A stretch of 64,000 bases of DNA. Source: Paracoccaceae bacterium. GTDB taxonomy: Bacteria; Pseudomonadota; Alphaproteobacteria; Rhodobacterales; Rhodobacteraceae. The first letter of the stretch is position 1, and every line of letters starts with the position of its first letter. Shown here in pieces: positions 36,399-44,536 of this stretch. The stretch lies in contig WKFK01000014.1 of the NCBI GenBank assembly GCA_014872815.1, forward strand, positions 620,001-684,000, given 5' to 3'. The position numbers and the translations under genes were made by a program. The notes below the pieces were generated by a model. The model worked only from the letters and a program-made list of their open reading frames with translations, made no database searches and was not told where the DNA came from.

Positions 36399-36778
36399 AA
36401 CAACCCGTTTTTGTTCGCTGAGTCCTCTGGGATGGTCTGCAACACATCCCAGTGCTCGACAATCTTGCCGTTGTCATCAAAGCGAAAGATGTCGATGCCC
36501 GCGTAGTCTTCGTCCCCCGGCCATTCCTGATGGCAGTGCAGCACCACCATGTTTCCTTCAGCAATCGCGCGTTTGAAGTGGACTTTTTTACCGGGATACT
36601 CCACCGCCATGCGTTCAAAATACGCAATGAAGGCCTCTTTGCCGTCGCCCACATGCGGATTGTGCTGAATGTACTCCTCGCCAAGATAGGCCTCCGCAGC
36701 CTCGCGGGGCTTGTTCTGATTGAACATCAGATCGTAGAGCGCCATGGCGCTGGCTTTGTTGGTTTCCAAATCGGCCAT
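36395..36778 (-). CDS. SnoaL/NTF2-like protein
   Basis: This 127-residue cone-fold protein (NTF2/SnoaL superfamily) has a typical ALYDLMFNQNKPREAAEAYL helix, EYIQHNPHVGDG loop, and FDDNGKIVEHWDVLQTIPED end strand. Members include aldol-condensation and ester-like catalysts as well as binding proteins, so no reaction can be assigned. It starts 23 bases after the Lrp-type ligand-domain gene on the same strand and is probably co-transcribed. Confidence 0.85.
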   Translation of the reverse strand: MADLETNKASAMALYDLMFNQNKPREAAEAYLGEEYIQHNPHVGDGKEAFIAYFERMAVEYPGKKVHFKRAIAEGNMVVLHCHQEWPGDEDYAGIDIFRFDDNGKIVEHWDVLQTIPEDSANKNGLF

Positions 36779-36801
36779 GGCGGTCTCCTGTAAGGCAGGG
36801 T

Positions 36802-37041
36802 TTAAAACGCCTTGAACGTCAATGTCGTCAAGGTGCGTTCGATGTTGGGAATGTCGAGCATATGCTGGTTGATGAACTTTCCCACATCCTCACCTGCGGG
36901 GATGTAGAGCTTCATCAGCAGGTCATAGTCGCCGCTGGTGGAGTGCAGCTCGGAGTGGATTTCTTTTAGTGCGATCTCTTCGGCCACGCGGTAGGTGGTG
37001 CCGGGTTTGCAACGGATCTGGATAAAGACGCAGGTGGTCAT
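36802..37041 (-). CDS. Stand-alone Lrp/AsnC ligand-binding (RAM) domain protein
   Basis: This 79-residue protein consists only of the regulatory RAM fold of Lrp/AsnC regulators (VFIQIRCKPGTTYRVAEEI, SGDYDLLMKLYI, IERTLTTLTF) with no DNA-binding helix-turn-helix. GAGGG before the ATG at 37041 favours that start over a longer frame. Stand-alone RAM proteins can bind amino acids and associate with full-length regulators. It is divergent from hisB (131-base shared control region) and followed by a SnoaL-like gene. Confidence 0.85.
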   Translation of the reverse strand: MTTCVFIQIRCKPGTTYRVAEEIALKEIHSELHSTSGDYDLLMKLYIPAGEDVGKFINQHMLDIPNIERTLTTLTFKAF

Positions 37042-37172
37042 AAAAGCCCTCATGTCGGTTTGGGTGTAAGCTGGCACAAATGCCACCCTGACCACAATCG
37101 CAAACTGCGCCCCCTTGGCCCGCGCGGGAGGGCTGCCTATAAGGTGGCCGACTATCAGCGAAGGATGACCAG

Positions 37173-37760
37173 ATGCGTCAGGCAAGCGTGAGCCGCACCA
37201 CTGCGGAAACGAAGATCACCGTGGAGATCAATCTCGACGGGACCGGCACCTATGACAACCAGACCGGCGTGGGCTTCTTTGACCACATGCTAGATCAGCT
37301 GTCGCGCCACAGCCTGATTGACATGACCATCCGCGCCGAGGGCGATTACCACATCGACGATCACCACACGGTCGAGGATGTAGGCATTTCGCTGGGTCAG
37401 GCGCTGACGCAGGCGTTGGGCGACAAGAAAGGCATTCGCCGCTATGCCACCTGCCACCTGCCGATGGACGATGCGCAGGTGCGGGCCAGCTTGGATCTGT
37501 CCGCCCGTCCGTTCCTGATCTGGAACCTGGAGATGCCGACCCAGAAGATCGGCAGTTTTGACACCGAGTTGGTGCGGGAGTTTTTCCAGAGCTTTGCCAC
37601 CCACGGCGGGATCACCCTGCATGTGGATCAGATCCACGGGTTCAACAGCCACCACATTGCCGAAGCCACTTTTAAGGCCGTGGCGCGCGCGTTGCGGGAA
37701 GCGGTGGAAGTGGACCCGCGCAAGGCCGACGCTATCCCGTCCACCAAAGGCGCGCTGTAA
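37173..37760 (+). CDS. hisB: Imidazoleglycerol-phosphate dehydratase
   Basis: HisB removes water from imidazoleglycerol phosphate in histidine biosynthesis. The 195-residue monofunctional enzyme shows the paired metal motifs [28 protein letters not shown], and later [12 protein letters not shown], in accord with the manganese enzyme. AAGGA lies seven bases before the ATG. It heads the histidine locus, with a strong terminator straight after it, so it may be transcribed apart from hisH. Confidence 0.96.
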   Translation: MRQASVSRTTAETKITVEINLDGTGTYDNQTGVGFFDHMLDQLSRHSLIDMTIRAEGDYHIDDHHTVEDVGISLGQALTQALGDKKGIRRYATCHLPMDDAQVRASLDLSARPFLIWNLEMPTQKIGSFDTELVREFFQSFATHGGITLHVDQIHGFNSHHIAEATFKAVARALREAVEVDPRKADAIPSTKGAL

Positions 37761-37781
37761 TCCTCCAGCATGACCGACGTG

Positions 37782-37809
37782 AAAAGCCCGCACTGAGCGG
37801 GCTTTTTTT
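37782..37809 (+). terminator. Rho-independent terminator after hisB
   Basis: AGCCCGC-ACTGA-GCGGGCT, extended by A-T pairs, is followed by a run of T. It lies 22 bases after the hisB stop. Confidence 0.92.
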
Positions 37810-37872
37810 GATGGTGCCTTTTCGCAATCCACAATACAAGAAACACGCATAGATTGAGTTGGGTGTCGTGTT

Positions 37873-38712
37873 ATGGATGATTTTGAAGCACAGCAGCGGG
37901 AATGGCAGCGGATCCCCACACGCGAAGAGATGGAAAACCGCCTCAAAGCGGAAACCTGTCGCGGCGTTCAGTTTTACAAAACGGAGTATGCAGACACACC
38001 CGGCGCACCGGGGTGTTGGATTGGCGGCGAGCCAACGCTGCCGCCAGACATTGACTGGCCGACCTATACTGAAGACGACCTCACTGTTCCGATGCATTTT
38101 CTTGGGCAGATCAATTTGGCCGAAGTTGCCAAGTTTGATCACCTGCCCGATATGCCAACAACAGGAACATTGTTTTTCTTCTATGACACGATTTATGCCC
38201 CCGTTTCCGGCACGATGGGTCAACAGGGCTCGCAGGTGATTTACGTGCCGGAAGATGTCTCCGTGTACCCGCCAAGACCAACCCCGCGCTTTCCGACAAT
38301 TGAAACCGAATACGTATCCTATTGGTATCTTGAAACCCCGACGCAGGGCTATGCCAAGTGGAACGTGCAACTGCGCGACTTTGAAGACTACAACTACGAT
38401 TGTGACAACGAAATTATGGATCGAGAACTGTCGTCGCATCATGGGAACGTGATCACCGCACTTCATAACTGGCAAGAACGTCGTTTTAACCCCGATGAAA
38501 ACACGCAAAATCGGGTCAGCTCGGTGACAGTCAACACCATGTTTGGCGGTCGAAATCTAAAAAAATATGCAGACACTACCCGGCTGTTTTCGATCGGTGC
38601 CGATCCGGATATCGGCTTTGAACACGCGGGCAAAAACGTGTGTTTTTGGATCAATCCAGAGGATCTGCGCTTGGGGCGGTTCGACGCGAGTTTTGCACAT
38701 GAGGAAGAGTGA
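37873..38712 (+). CDS. DUF1963 (YwqG-like) protein
   Basis: The 279-residue protein has the DUF1963 hallmarks: CWIGGEPTLPPDIDWP, MHFLGQINLAEVA, GTLFFFYD, and a final DIGFEHAGKNVCFWINPEDL. The fold is soluble; function is unknown, although such proteins often occur in the Imm/toxin-immunity context. No toxin gene is beside it here. It stands between the hisB terminator and a convergent DUF2306 gene. Confidence 0.78.
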   Translation: MDDFEAQQREWQRIPTREEMENRLKAETCRGVQFYKTEYADTPGAPGCWIGGEPTLPPDIDWPTYTEDDLTVPMHFLGQINLAEVAKFDHLPDMPTTGTLFFFYDTIYAPVSGTMGQQGSQVIYVPEDVSVYPPRPTPRFPTIETEYVSYWYLETPTQGYAKWNVQLRDFEDYNYDCDNEIMDRELSSHHGNVITALHNWQERRFNPDENTQNRVSSVTVNTMFGGRNLKKYADTTRLFSIGADPDIGFEHAGKNVCFWINPEDLRLGRFDASFAHEEE

Positions 38713-38754
38713 CGGGGGTGCCCAGTCCCATTGTGTCACAGACCACCGGTTGCC

Positions 38755-39393
38755 TCAGGCCGCTTCCCAGCCGGGTTTCATCCCGCGGAACTCCCGCCGG
38801 ATCAGCCACTCCGCAATGAACATGTTGGGCACCCAGCACAGCCAACAGATCAGAGGGTAGCTGCTCTCTTCGCCAACCGTCAGAGCTCCAACAATCATAT
38901 AGAGCCGAAGCGTCACGGCAGAGACTGTCAGCGCAACAGAGCGGATCATCCAGCGACGATGCGCCGGGATATCTCGGGTGATCGCAAAATACACAGCAAA
39001 CGCAGTTGTCGACAGCCAAGCGACCGCCAATGTGACGAGACCGCTCGCCGCCACAGGACCTTGTATGGTTTGAAGTCCCAAGAAAACACCGGCCGTACCG
39101 GAAATCAGAATGGCCAGGCCGTAGGCCCGCCCAAGCCAACGATGCAATCCCGGACGTGCCAACCGCACCTTTTTACCGAATTGAAAGGGCATGATGGCCA
39201 AGGCAATGGGAGCAAAAAAGATATGTGCAAAGAGCAACACAGGACGCTCCAACGCGTGGTGCAACATCGCGGGCATCACCAGAGCGATATCTGCCACCAG
39301 AAACCTCAGGGAACCAAGCGCAATGGCAAGCGAAAGAAACCACAGCAATGGCAGGCTGCGTGGCAACAGCGGGCGTTTGGGGATGGGATACAT
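38755..39393 (-). CDS. DUF2306-type membrane protein
   Basis: The 212-residue protein has seven or so hydrophobic segments, the histidine-rich pattern HHALERPVLLFAHI, and the family stretch LHRWLGRAYGLAILISG, which supports DUF2306. GGAG precedes the ATG at 39393. It is an inner-membrane protein of unknown role. It is divergent from a TetR gene, and the 97-base gap is full of TTGACACTGT repeats, so its expression is almost certainly controlled by that regulator. Confidence 0.82.
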   Translation of the reverse strand: MYPIPKRPLLPRSLPLLWFLSLAIALGSLRFLVADIALVMPAMLHHALERPVLLFAHIFFAPIALAIMPFQFGKKVRLARPGLHRWLGRAYGLAILISGTAGVFLGLQTIQGPVAASGLVTLAVAWLSTTAFAVYFAITRDIPAHRRWMIRSVALTVSAVTLRLYMIVGALTVGEESSYPLICWLCWVPNMFIAEWLIRREFRGMKPGWEAA

Positions 39394-39410
39394 GGGACAC
39401 TCCGATCAAA

Positions 39411-39470
39411 TTTGACACTGTAAAGTTAATCTTGACACTGTAAAAATCAGAGCAGCTTGACACTGTCAAG
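39411..39470. promoter_or_regulatory. Three TTGACACTGT operator-like repeats
   Basis: TTTGACACTGTAAAG, CTTGACACTGTAAA and CTTGACACTGTCAAG start at 39411, 39431 and 39456. The third is a perfect 7+1+7 palindrome; the others are degenerate versions. The TTGACA cores begin at 39412, 39432 and 39457 (spacing 20 and 25). They lie between the divergent DUF2306 and TetR genes, so they are the likely TetR binding sites and overlap the promoters. Confidence 0.78.
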
Positions 39471-39490
39471 TCACAGATTAGTTTGTGGCC

Positions 39491-40093
39491 ATGAGCACAG
39501 CAAAAACCCGCCACCACCACGGAGACCTCAAACGCGCGCTGATCCAGGCAGGCATTGACCTGTTGGAAGAAGGCGGGCTGGACGCGCTCACGTTGCGCAA
39601 ATGTGCCGCCCGTGCGGGCGTGTCCCATGCGGCTCCGGCACATCACTTCGCTGGCTTGCCGGGGTTGATTACCGCCATTTCCGCAGAAGGGTTTGACAGA
39701 TTTTCCAAATACATGACGGACGCGATTGAAGCGGGCGAACAGACCGACCGAGAGCGCCTGCGCAGCATATGTCGTGGCTATTTGCAGTTTGGATTGAGCC
39801 ACAGCGGGTTGCTTAAAGTGATGTTTGGCGAACATGGGCTGGGCGTCCATGCGCCGCGCGACGGACGCGACGAGGCCGAGGCCTATCTCATTCTGCGTGG
39901 TGTCTGCGCGCCGTTTGTACCAGAGGGTGAAGACCCGCATATCGTTGAGGCGCAGGTCTGGTCCCTGATTCACGGCTTCACGCTGCTTTACATTGGCGGC
40001 GAGTTTGGCTGCACCTCCATGCCCATTGAAGACAGCCCGTTTGAGGCAGTCATGGCGCTGGTTGACCGGATTGGCACACAGGCCAACACCTAA
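39491..40093 (+). CDS. TetR-family transcriptional regulator
   Basis: The 200-residue protein has an N-terminal helix-turn-helix (LKRALIQAGIDLLEEGG, then RKCAARAGVSHAAPAHHFAG) and a helical ligand domain. An upstream GTG at 39485 is possible, but the ATG is preferred. It faces the DUF2306 gene across the operator array and probably represses both. The C-terminal domain is of the YcdC-like or WHG type by eye; the inducer is unknown. It stands between hisB and hisH but appears unrelated to histidine. Confidence 0.88.
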   Translation: MSTAKTRHHHGDLKRALIQAGIDLLEEGGLDALTLRKCAARAGVSHAAPAHHFAGLPGLITAISAEGFDRFSKYMTDAIEAGEQTDRERLRSICRGYLQFGLSHSGLLKVMFGEHGLGVHAPRDGRDEAEAYLILRGVCAPFVPEGEDPHIVEAQVWSLIHGFTLLYIGGEFGCTSMPIEDSPFEAVMALVDRIGTQANT

Positions 40094-40175
40094 AGCGCCG
40101 CCCTGCCCCGCAGCCTCTTGACCCGCGTGGCGTTTCGCTTCACTTGAAAGCAACAGCAAGAACGGGACAAAGATC

Positions 40176-40814
40176 ATGCTCACAGCGATCATCGATTATG
40201 AAAGCGGCAACCTGCACTCTGCCGAAAAAGCCTTTCAACGGATGGCCGCAGAGGTGCATGGCGGCGAGGTTGTTGTCACTTCGGATGCGGATGTGGTGGC
40301 CAAGGCGGACCGGCTGGTGCTGCCCGGTGATGGCGCGTTTCCGGCCTGTGCCGCCGAGCTGCGCGGTCACAAAGGCATCTATGACGCGATGGTGGAAGCG
40401 GTCGAAGTCGAGGGTCGTCCGTTTCTGGGTATCTGTGTCGGCATGCAACTGATGGCGTCGCGCGGTCATGAGTATGAGTTGACCCAAGGGTTGGGCTGGA
40501 TCGAAGGCGACGTTGAGAAAATTGAACCCAGTGATGCCAGTCTAAAAGTACCGCATATGGGCTGGAACAACTTGGTGATCGACCATCCGCACGCGCTGCT
40601 GGATGGGATCAAAAGCGGCGATCACACGTATTTTGTGCACTCCTACCAGTTTCATGTGACCAAGCCGGAAGAGCGTCTGGCACATGTGGACTATGGCGGC
40701 GACGTGACAGCCATCATCGGGCGTGACACCATGGTGGGTATGCAGTTCCACCCGGAAAAGAGCCAAGACATTGGCCTTCGGATGATTGGCAACTTCCTGA
40801 CCTGGGCGCCTTAA
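40176..40814 (+). CDS. hisH: Imidazole glycerol phosphate synthase, glutaminase subunit
   Basis: HisH releases ammonia from glutamine for HisF. The 212-residue class I glutamine amidotransferase has the nucleophile in FLGICVGMQLMASRG and the His/Glu pair in GMQFHPEKSQDIG. VLPGDGAFPACAAELRG is the oxyanion-strand region. Its partner hisF lies about 3.7 kb downstream on the same strand, separated by other genes. A double-hairpin module follows its stop. Confidence 0.96.
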   Translation: MLTAIIDYESGNLHSAEKAFQRMAAEVHGGEVVVTSDADVVAKADRLVLPGDGAFPACAAELRGHKGIYDAMVEAVEVEGRPFLGICVGMQLMASRGHEYELTQGLGWIEGDVEKIEPSDASLKVPHMGWNNLVIDHPHALLDGIKSGDHTYFVHSYQFHVTKPEERLAHVDYGGDVTAIIGRDTMVGMQFHPEKSQDIGLRMIGNFLTWAP

Positions 40815-40826
40815 GAGGTGATGTGA

Positions 40827-40888
40827 GAGGGGCCAGCCCCTCTTGCGCGAATGCGCAATTCACCCCGGGGATATTTCTGGAATGAGAA
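40827..40888. repeat. Double-hairpin intergenic module, copy 2 (probable bidirectional terminator)
   Basis: GAGGGGC-CA-GCCCCTC at 40827-40842 and TTGCGC-GAAT-GCGCAA at 40843-40858 are perfect hairpins. CCCC, GGGGATATTT and TGGAATGAGAA follow to 40888. It matches the architecture and closing motif of 6741-6798 and again lies between two convergent genes (hisH and an AraC gene). Confidence 0.7.
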
Positions 40889-40897
40889 CCTGATAAG

Positions 40898-41653
40898 TTA
40901 AGCCACGCGCAAGGTTGTGGGAGCCACCCCATGGGCTTTGCGAAAGGCGCGGGTGAAGCTTTCCGGGCTGTTGTAGGCATAGCGGCGGGCCACCGCATCG
41001 ACGCGGTCACCGCGGGTGATGTCCTGGTGGGCCAAAATAAGCCGCCAGCGGCGCAGGTATCCCATCGGGGTCTCGCCCACCGTTTGGGCAAAGAGTTCGG
41101 CAAAACGTGACAGGGACAGACCCGCTTCCTGCGCAAGGTCGGCGTTGCTCCACACCCGCCCGGGAAAATCATGCATGGCGACAATGGCGCGGCTGAGGCG
41201 CGGGTCAGCCAGACCAGCCAGTAGTCCCACATCAGTGGAGCCTTGGGAAATTTGATCGCGCAGCAAGCGCACCATCAGCGCTTCGCCAAGGCGATTGATC
41301 ACTGATTGCGCACCGCAGCGGTTGGCGGTGGTTTCTTCCGCCATCAGTCGCACTAAGGCGCGACTGTCCTCCTCGCCACTGAGGTCATAGTGCACTTCAT
41401 CGGGCAACGCGCCCATCAATGGGTTGGTCAATCCCATCCAGTCCACATGCGCGGCAAAGAGCACTTCCCCTGCACAAGAGGTCGCACAGGTGCCACGCGT
41501 GAGAAACACCACGCGCGCCGGGGTGCCATCCGCGCCTGCTTTGGCGATCAGATTGGCCTCCGCCAACGTGGCGGGATGCACGGTGAGGTGAAACTTTTCA
41601 ACAAGTGTCGTCAGGCGGTCCACGGCAGGCTTTCGGATTTTATGCACGATCAA
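40898..41653 (-). CDS. AraC-family transcriptional regulator
   Basis: The 251-residue protein has a cupin-like N-terminal sensor (CATSCAGEVLFAAHVDW, two close cysteines) and a C-terminal AraC domain at about 150-245 (LAQEAGLSLSRFAELFAQ, and FTRAFRKAHGVAPTTLR). It starts at TTG 41653 or GTG 41647; no convincing ribosome site decides between them. It is divergent from a peroxiredoxin-like gene with 64 bases between, and may be a redox-responsive regulator of it. The cysteine pair fits but does not prove this. Confidence 0.85.
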   Translation of the reverse strand: MIVHKIRKPAVDRLTTLVEKFHLTVHPATLAEANLIAKAGADGTPARVVFLTRGTCATSCAGEVLFAAHVDWMGLTNPLMGALPDEVHYDLSGEEDSRALVRLMAEETTANRCGAQSVINRLGEALMVRLLRDQISQGSTDVGLLAGLADPRLSRAIVAMHDFPGRVWSNADLAQEAGLSLSRFAELFAQTVGETPMGYLRRWRLILAHQDITRGDRVDAVARRYAYNSPESFTRAFRKAHGVAPTTLRVA

Positions 41654-41717
41654 TCGGATTTATTTGACACAGAAACCGACAATAAGTCCAGCACGCACAA
41701 AACAAGAGGACAATCCT

Positions 41718-42254
41718 ATGCTGATCCCCCGTCAAAAAACACCCAACCTGACCCTGCCACTTGTGGGTGGCGGCACCTTTGATCTGGCCGCTGAAGGCTC
41801 CGAGCGTGGCACGGTTGTGTGTTTCTATCGCGGCCTGCACTGCCCGATCTGCGCCACCTACCTCAAAGAGCTGGAAAAGCTGGTTGAGGCCTTTGCCGAG
41901 CGCGGTGTGACCTGTGTTGCCGTGAGCAGCGATGGTGAAGAGCGTGCCAAGGACATGGCCGAGAAGATTGGCGCAACCGGTCTGCGCATTGCCTATGACC
42001 TGCCGCTGGATGTTGCGAAGGACTGGGGTCTCTATATCTCCACCTCGCGGGGCAAAACTTCGATTGGCATTGAAGAGCCTGCGCTGTTCAGCGAGCCGGG
42101 TCTGTTCATGGTAAGCCCGGAACAGGCGCTATATTATGGCTCCGTGCAGACCATGCCGTTTGTACGTCCGCATTTCAGCGAGCTTCTGGGCGCGTTGGAT
42201 TTTGCGATCAAGAACGACTACCCGGCGCGCGGCGAATACACCGGCGCGGTGTAA
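41718..42254 (+). CDS. Peroxiredoxin-like (AhpC/TSA superfamily) protein
   Basis: The ATG at 41718 has AGAGGA seven bases upstream and gives 178 residues. The thioredoxin-fold active site is FYRGLHCPICATYLKEL with C42 and C45 in a CPIC arrangement, unlike the single peroxidatic Cys of classical Prx. It is predicted to reduce peroxides or act as a thiol reductant in the cytoplasm. The divergent AraC gene probably regulates it. A bidirectional terminator follows. Confidence 0.85.
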   Translation: MLIPRQKTPNLTLPLVGGGTFDLAAEGSERGTVVCFYRGLHCPICATYLKELEKLVEAFAERGVTCVAVSSDGEERAKDMAEKIGATGLRIAYDLPLDVAKDWGLYISTSRGKTSIGIEEPALFSEPGLFMVSPEQALYYGSVQTMPFVRPHFSELLGALDFAIKNDYPARGEYTGAV

Positions 42255-42275
42255 TCCAACTGGATGGCAACGAAA

Positions 42276-42300
42276 AAAGGCGCGGTCCTGCCGCGCCTTT
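42276..42300. terminator. Bidirectional rho-independent terminator
   Basis: AAAGGCGCGG-TCCTG-CCGCGCCTTT lies between the peroxiredoxin and DUF2147 genes. On the minus strand it is followed by a T run, giving a good terminator for DUF2147. Confidence 0.85.
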
Positions 42301-42321
42301 CCTCGTGTTTGATCGGTCGCT

Positions 42322-42714
42322 TTATTTCACGCGGGTCCATGTGCCGCCGTTGCGGCAGATGCCCAGCACACAGCCACTGACCGCCAAGGAGTTGCCGGAC
42401 AGGGCCAGTTTGCCTTTGTAGGTTTTGTCGCGATCCGGCGAATAGACTTTACCGCCGCCGTAGGCACCGTCGCCATTGTTGACCATGTCCCAGATGATTT
42501 TGCGCCCGTTGTTTGGGCTGTCCAACTCGCTCCCATCAGGATTAAACGACTTGGATAGCGTACCACAAATCTTGCTGCCGCAAGCGGCGACAGAAATCAG
42601 GCCATAGTTGCCATTGTCATCCGGAATGGTTTTCCAGGTGCCATAAATTGGGTCTGCGAAGGCTGTTGTGGCGCCTACAAGTGTCAAAGCCGCAGCCATT
42701 AGCGTTTTTTTCAT
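42322..42714 (-). CDS. Exported DUF2147 protein
   Basis: GGGAGG lies six bases before the ATG at 42714, giving 130 residues with a signal peptide (MKKTLMAAALTLVGATTAFA). The mature part has the DUF2147 pattern (DPIYGTWKTIPDDNGNYGLI, CGSKICGTL, WDMVNNGDGAYGGGKVYSPD, CVLGICRNGGTWTRV) with four cysteines that may form two disulphides. The family is lipocalin-like and periplasmic; its role is not known. It is divergent from hisA. Confidence 0.86.
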   Translation of the reverse strand: MKKTLMAAALTLVGATTAFADPIYGTWKTIPDDNGNYGLISVAACGSKICGTLSKSFNPDGSELDSPNNGRKIIWDMVNNGDGAYGGGKVYSPDRDKTYKGKLALSGNSLAVSGCVLGICRNGGTWTRVK

Positions 42715-42884
42715 CATTTTCCTCCCGAGTATTTGCCCGAAACTCTGCGGCAAGCCTATGAGTCGCATCAACCCTGACTTTGGGTCAGGTGGTGATGTCT
42801 CGCCGCGTTGCAATTTTGACGGCACCATGCAAAACCACACGTAACAGCCGGTATCGGCGCGACATGACAAAAAGGCCCTGCCCC

Positions 42885-43607
42885 ATGATCCTTTATCCTG
42901 CGATTGACCTGAAAGACGGCAATGCCGTGCGTTTGCTACATGGCGACATGGACAAGGAAACCGTGTTCAACGAGAACCCTGCCGCGCAAGCGTTGGAGTT
43001 TGTGGATGCGGGGTGTGAGTGGCTGCATCTTGTGGACCTCAATGGCGCTTTTGCGGGCATTCCGATCAACGCCACGCCGGTCGAAGAAATCCTCAAACAG
43101 ACCAAAGTGCCTGCGCAGCTTGGCGGCGGCATCCGGGATATGGCGACCATTGAGCGCTGGATCTCCAAGGGCCTGTCGCGAGTGATCCTTGGCACCGTGG
43201 CGGTGGAAAACCCGGATTTGGTGCGCGAGGCCGCAAAAGAATTCCCGGGAAAAGTGGCTGTGGGCATTGACGCGCGCAACGGCAAAGTGGCGACCAAAGG
43301 CTGGGCCGAAGAGACCGACGTGGACGTGATTGATTTGGCAAAGTCGTTTGAGGACGATGGCGTGTGCGCGATTATTTACACGGATATTCTGCGCGACGGC
43401 GCGATGAAAGGCCCAAATGTTGAGGCCACTGCGGCACTGGCCAAAGCGGTGTCGATCCCGGTGATCGCCAGCGGTGGTGTGAGCTCTGTTGAGGATCTCA
43501 AAGCGCTGAAAAACTGCGGCGCAGAGCTGAACGGCGCGATCTCCGGACGCGCCCTGTATGATGGCGCAATCGATCTGGGTGACGCGCTCAAAGTCCTGAA
43601 GGCATGA
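42885..43607 (+). CDS. hisA: ProFAR isomerase (HisA)
   Basis: HisA isomerises ProFAR to PRFAR, the substrate of HisF/HisH. The 240-residue (beta/alpha)8 enzyme starts [18 protein letters not shown]; the catalytic aspartates are in AIDLKDG and [10 protein letters not shown]. An open extension upstream lacks a ribosome site, so the ATG at 42885 is used. The next gene overlaps its stop by ATGA. Confidence 0.96.
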   Translation: MILYPAIDLKDGNAVRLLHGDMDKETVFNENPAAQALEFVDAGCEWLHLVDLNGAFAGIPINATPVEEILKQTKVPAQLGGGIRDMATIERWISKGLSRVILGTVAVENPDLVREAAKEFPGKVAVGIDARNGKVATKGWAEETDVDVIDLAKSFEDDGVCAIIYTDILRDGAMKGPNVEATAALAKAVSIPVIASGGVSSVEDLKALKNCGAELNGAISGRALYDGAIDLGDALKVLKA

Positions 43608-43915
43608 GACTGCGGCGCAAGATTGCCTATGGCATCTTGACGCTATTGCTGGCCGTATGCGTGTGGCCAGCCTATTCCGTGCGGTGGGCGCAGAGCACTG
43701 CGGAGGCGCACGGCTGTCAGTTCGGTATGGCGATGCACACCGACGGGTGCTGGGTAGAGGGCGAAAATATCGCCACTCAACTGAATGCCGCCTATGCCAA
43801 TGCCGGCTTTTTGTTGCTGAGCATGCCGGTGGGCTTTGTGATTGTGCTCACGCTGTTGGTGATGATCGGCCAAGACCTGCGGCGCAAAACTACACGCCCT
43901 GAGGATGAGGCGTGA
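43604..43915 (+). CDS. Small membrane protein coupled to hisA
   Basis: The 103-residue protein starts inside the hisA stop codon (ATGA), so it is translationally coupled. It has an N-terminal hydrophobic segment ([16 protein letters not shown]) and a second near 70-95 ([20 protein letters not shown]). Between them lie [19 protein letters not shown] with two cysteines. It is probably an inner-membrane protein with an external loop. I do not recognise the family; a link to histidine synthesis is not suggested by sequence. Confidence 0.72.
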   Translation: MRLRRKIAYGILTLLLAVCVWPAYSVRWAQSTAEAHGCQFGMAMHTDGCWVEGENIATQLNAAYANAGFLLLSMPVGFVIVLTLLVMIGQDLRRKTTRPEDEA

Positions 43916-43984
43916 CCTTCTGACGCCTTGGCGTTTCCTGTTGCGGTTCCCAAGTTGATAGCGCGAACAACTCAGGAGACGCCG

Positions 43985-44452
43985 ATGTCCGTTTCATTCT
44001 TTGATGTCACCGCCACCCCGCTTCCGGAAAGCAGCCACCTGCACGCGCGTATCGGTGCAGAGGACTTTCTGGATTGCTATTGCATCGACAGCGATATGCC
44101 ACCGCGCCAGGCTGCCGAGATTGTCACCAATTTCCCCGGCTGGGCGCAGATGTTGGCCAACTTGCGGACGGTTTTGGTAAAGCCCTTTGGCTTGCGCACT
44201 GAGGCCCCCGAAGGGAAAGACTGCGTGGGAATCTTTCCGGTAGAGAGTGAGAGCGACACCGAGGTGATTGCCGGATTTGATGACAGTCATCTGAACTTCC
44301 GGGTGTCGGTGTTGTCTGAAGGCGGCAAGGTGTTTGTCGCCACATGGGTGCATCGCAACAACCTGTTTGGGCGGATGTATCTGGCGACAATCATGCCGTT
44401 TCACATTCTGATTGCCCGTGATGCGCTGGTCCGCGTGGCACGGGCCACCTGA
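43985..44452 (+). CDS. DUF2867-like protein
   Basis: The ATG at 43985 gives 155 residues. The VLVKPFGLRTE, GFDDSHLNFRVSVL and ATWVHRNNLFGRMYLA stretches fit DUF2867, a cytoplasmic family of unknown function sometimes linked to lipocalin or SRPBCC-like folds. It lies between hisA and hisF on the same strand. It could be co-transcribed with them, but a hairpin and a separate ribosome site stand before hisF. Confidence 0.7.
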   Translation: MSVSFFDVTATPLPESSHLHARIGAEDFLDCYCIDSDMPPRQAAEIVTNFPGWAQMLANLRTVLVKPFGLRTEAPEGKDCVGIFPVESESDTEVIAGFDDSHLNFRVSVLSEGGKVFVATWVHRNNLFGRMYLATIMPFHILIARDALVRVARAT

Positions 44453-44471
44453 TCTCGGCTTGTGACATCCG

Positions 44472-44526
44472 TCTCAGATTGCACGTTGCGCCCTGCCACG
44501 GTAAGGAGAGGCGCAACGCTTTGAGA
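44472..44526 (+). promoter_or_regulatory. Long hairpin in the hisF leader
   Basis: CGTTGCGCC at 44484-44492 pairs perfectly with GGCGCAACG at 44510-44518. Outer arms TCTCA at 44472-44476 and TGAGA at 44522-44526 extend the stem with bulges. The loop contains AAGGAG. It ends 10 bases before the hisF ATG, so it could attenuate translation or protect the mRNA. Confidence 0.5.
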
Positions 44527-44536
44527 AAGCTCCGAT

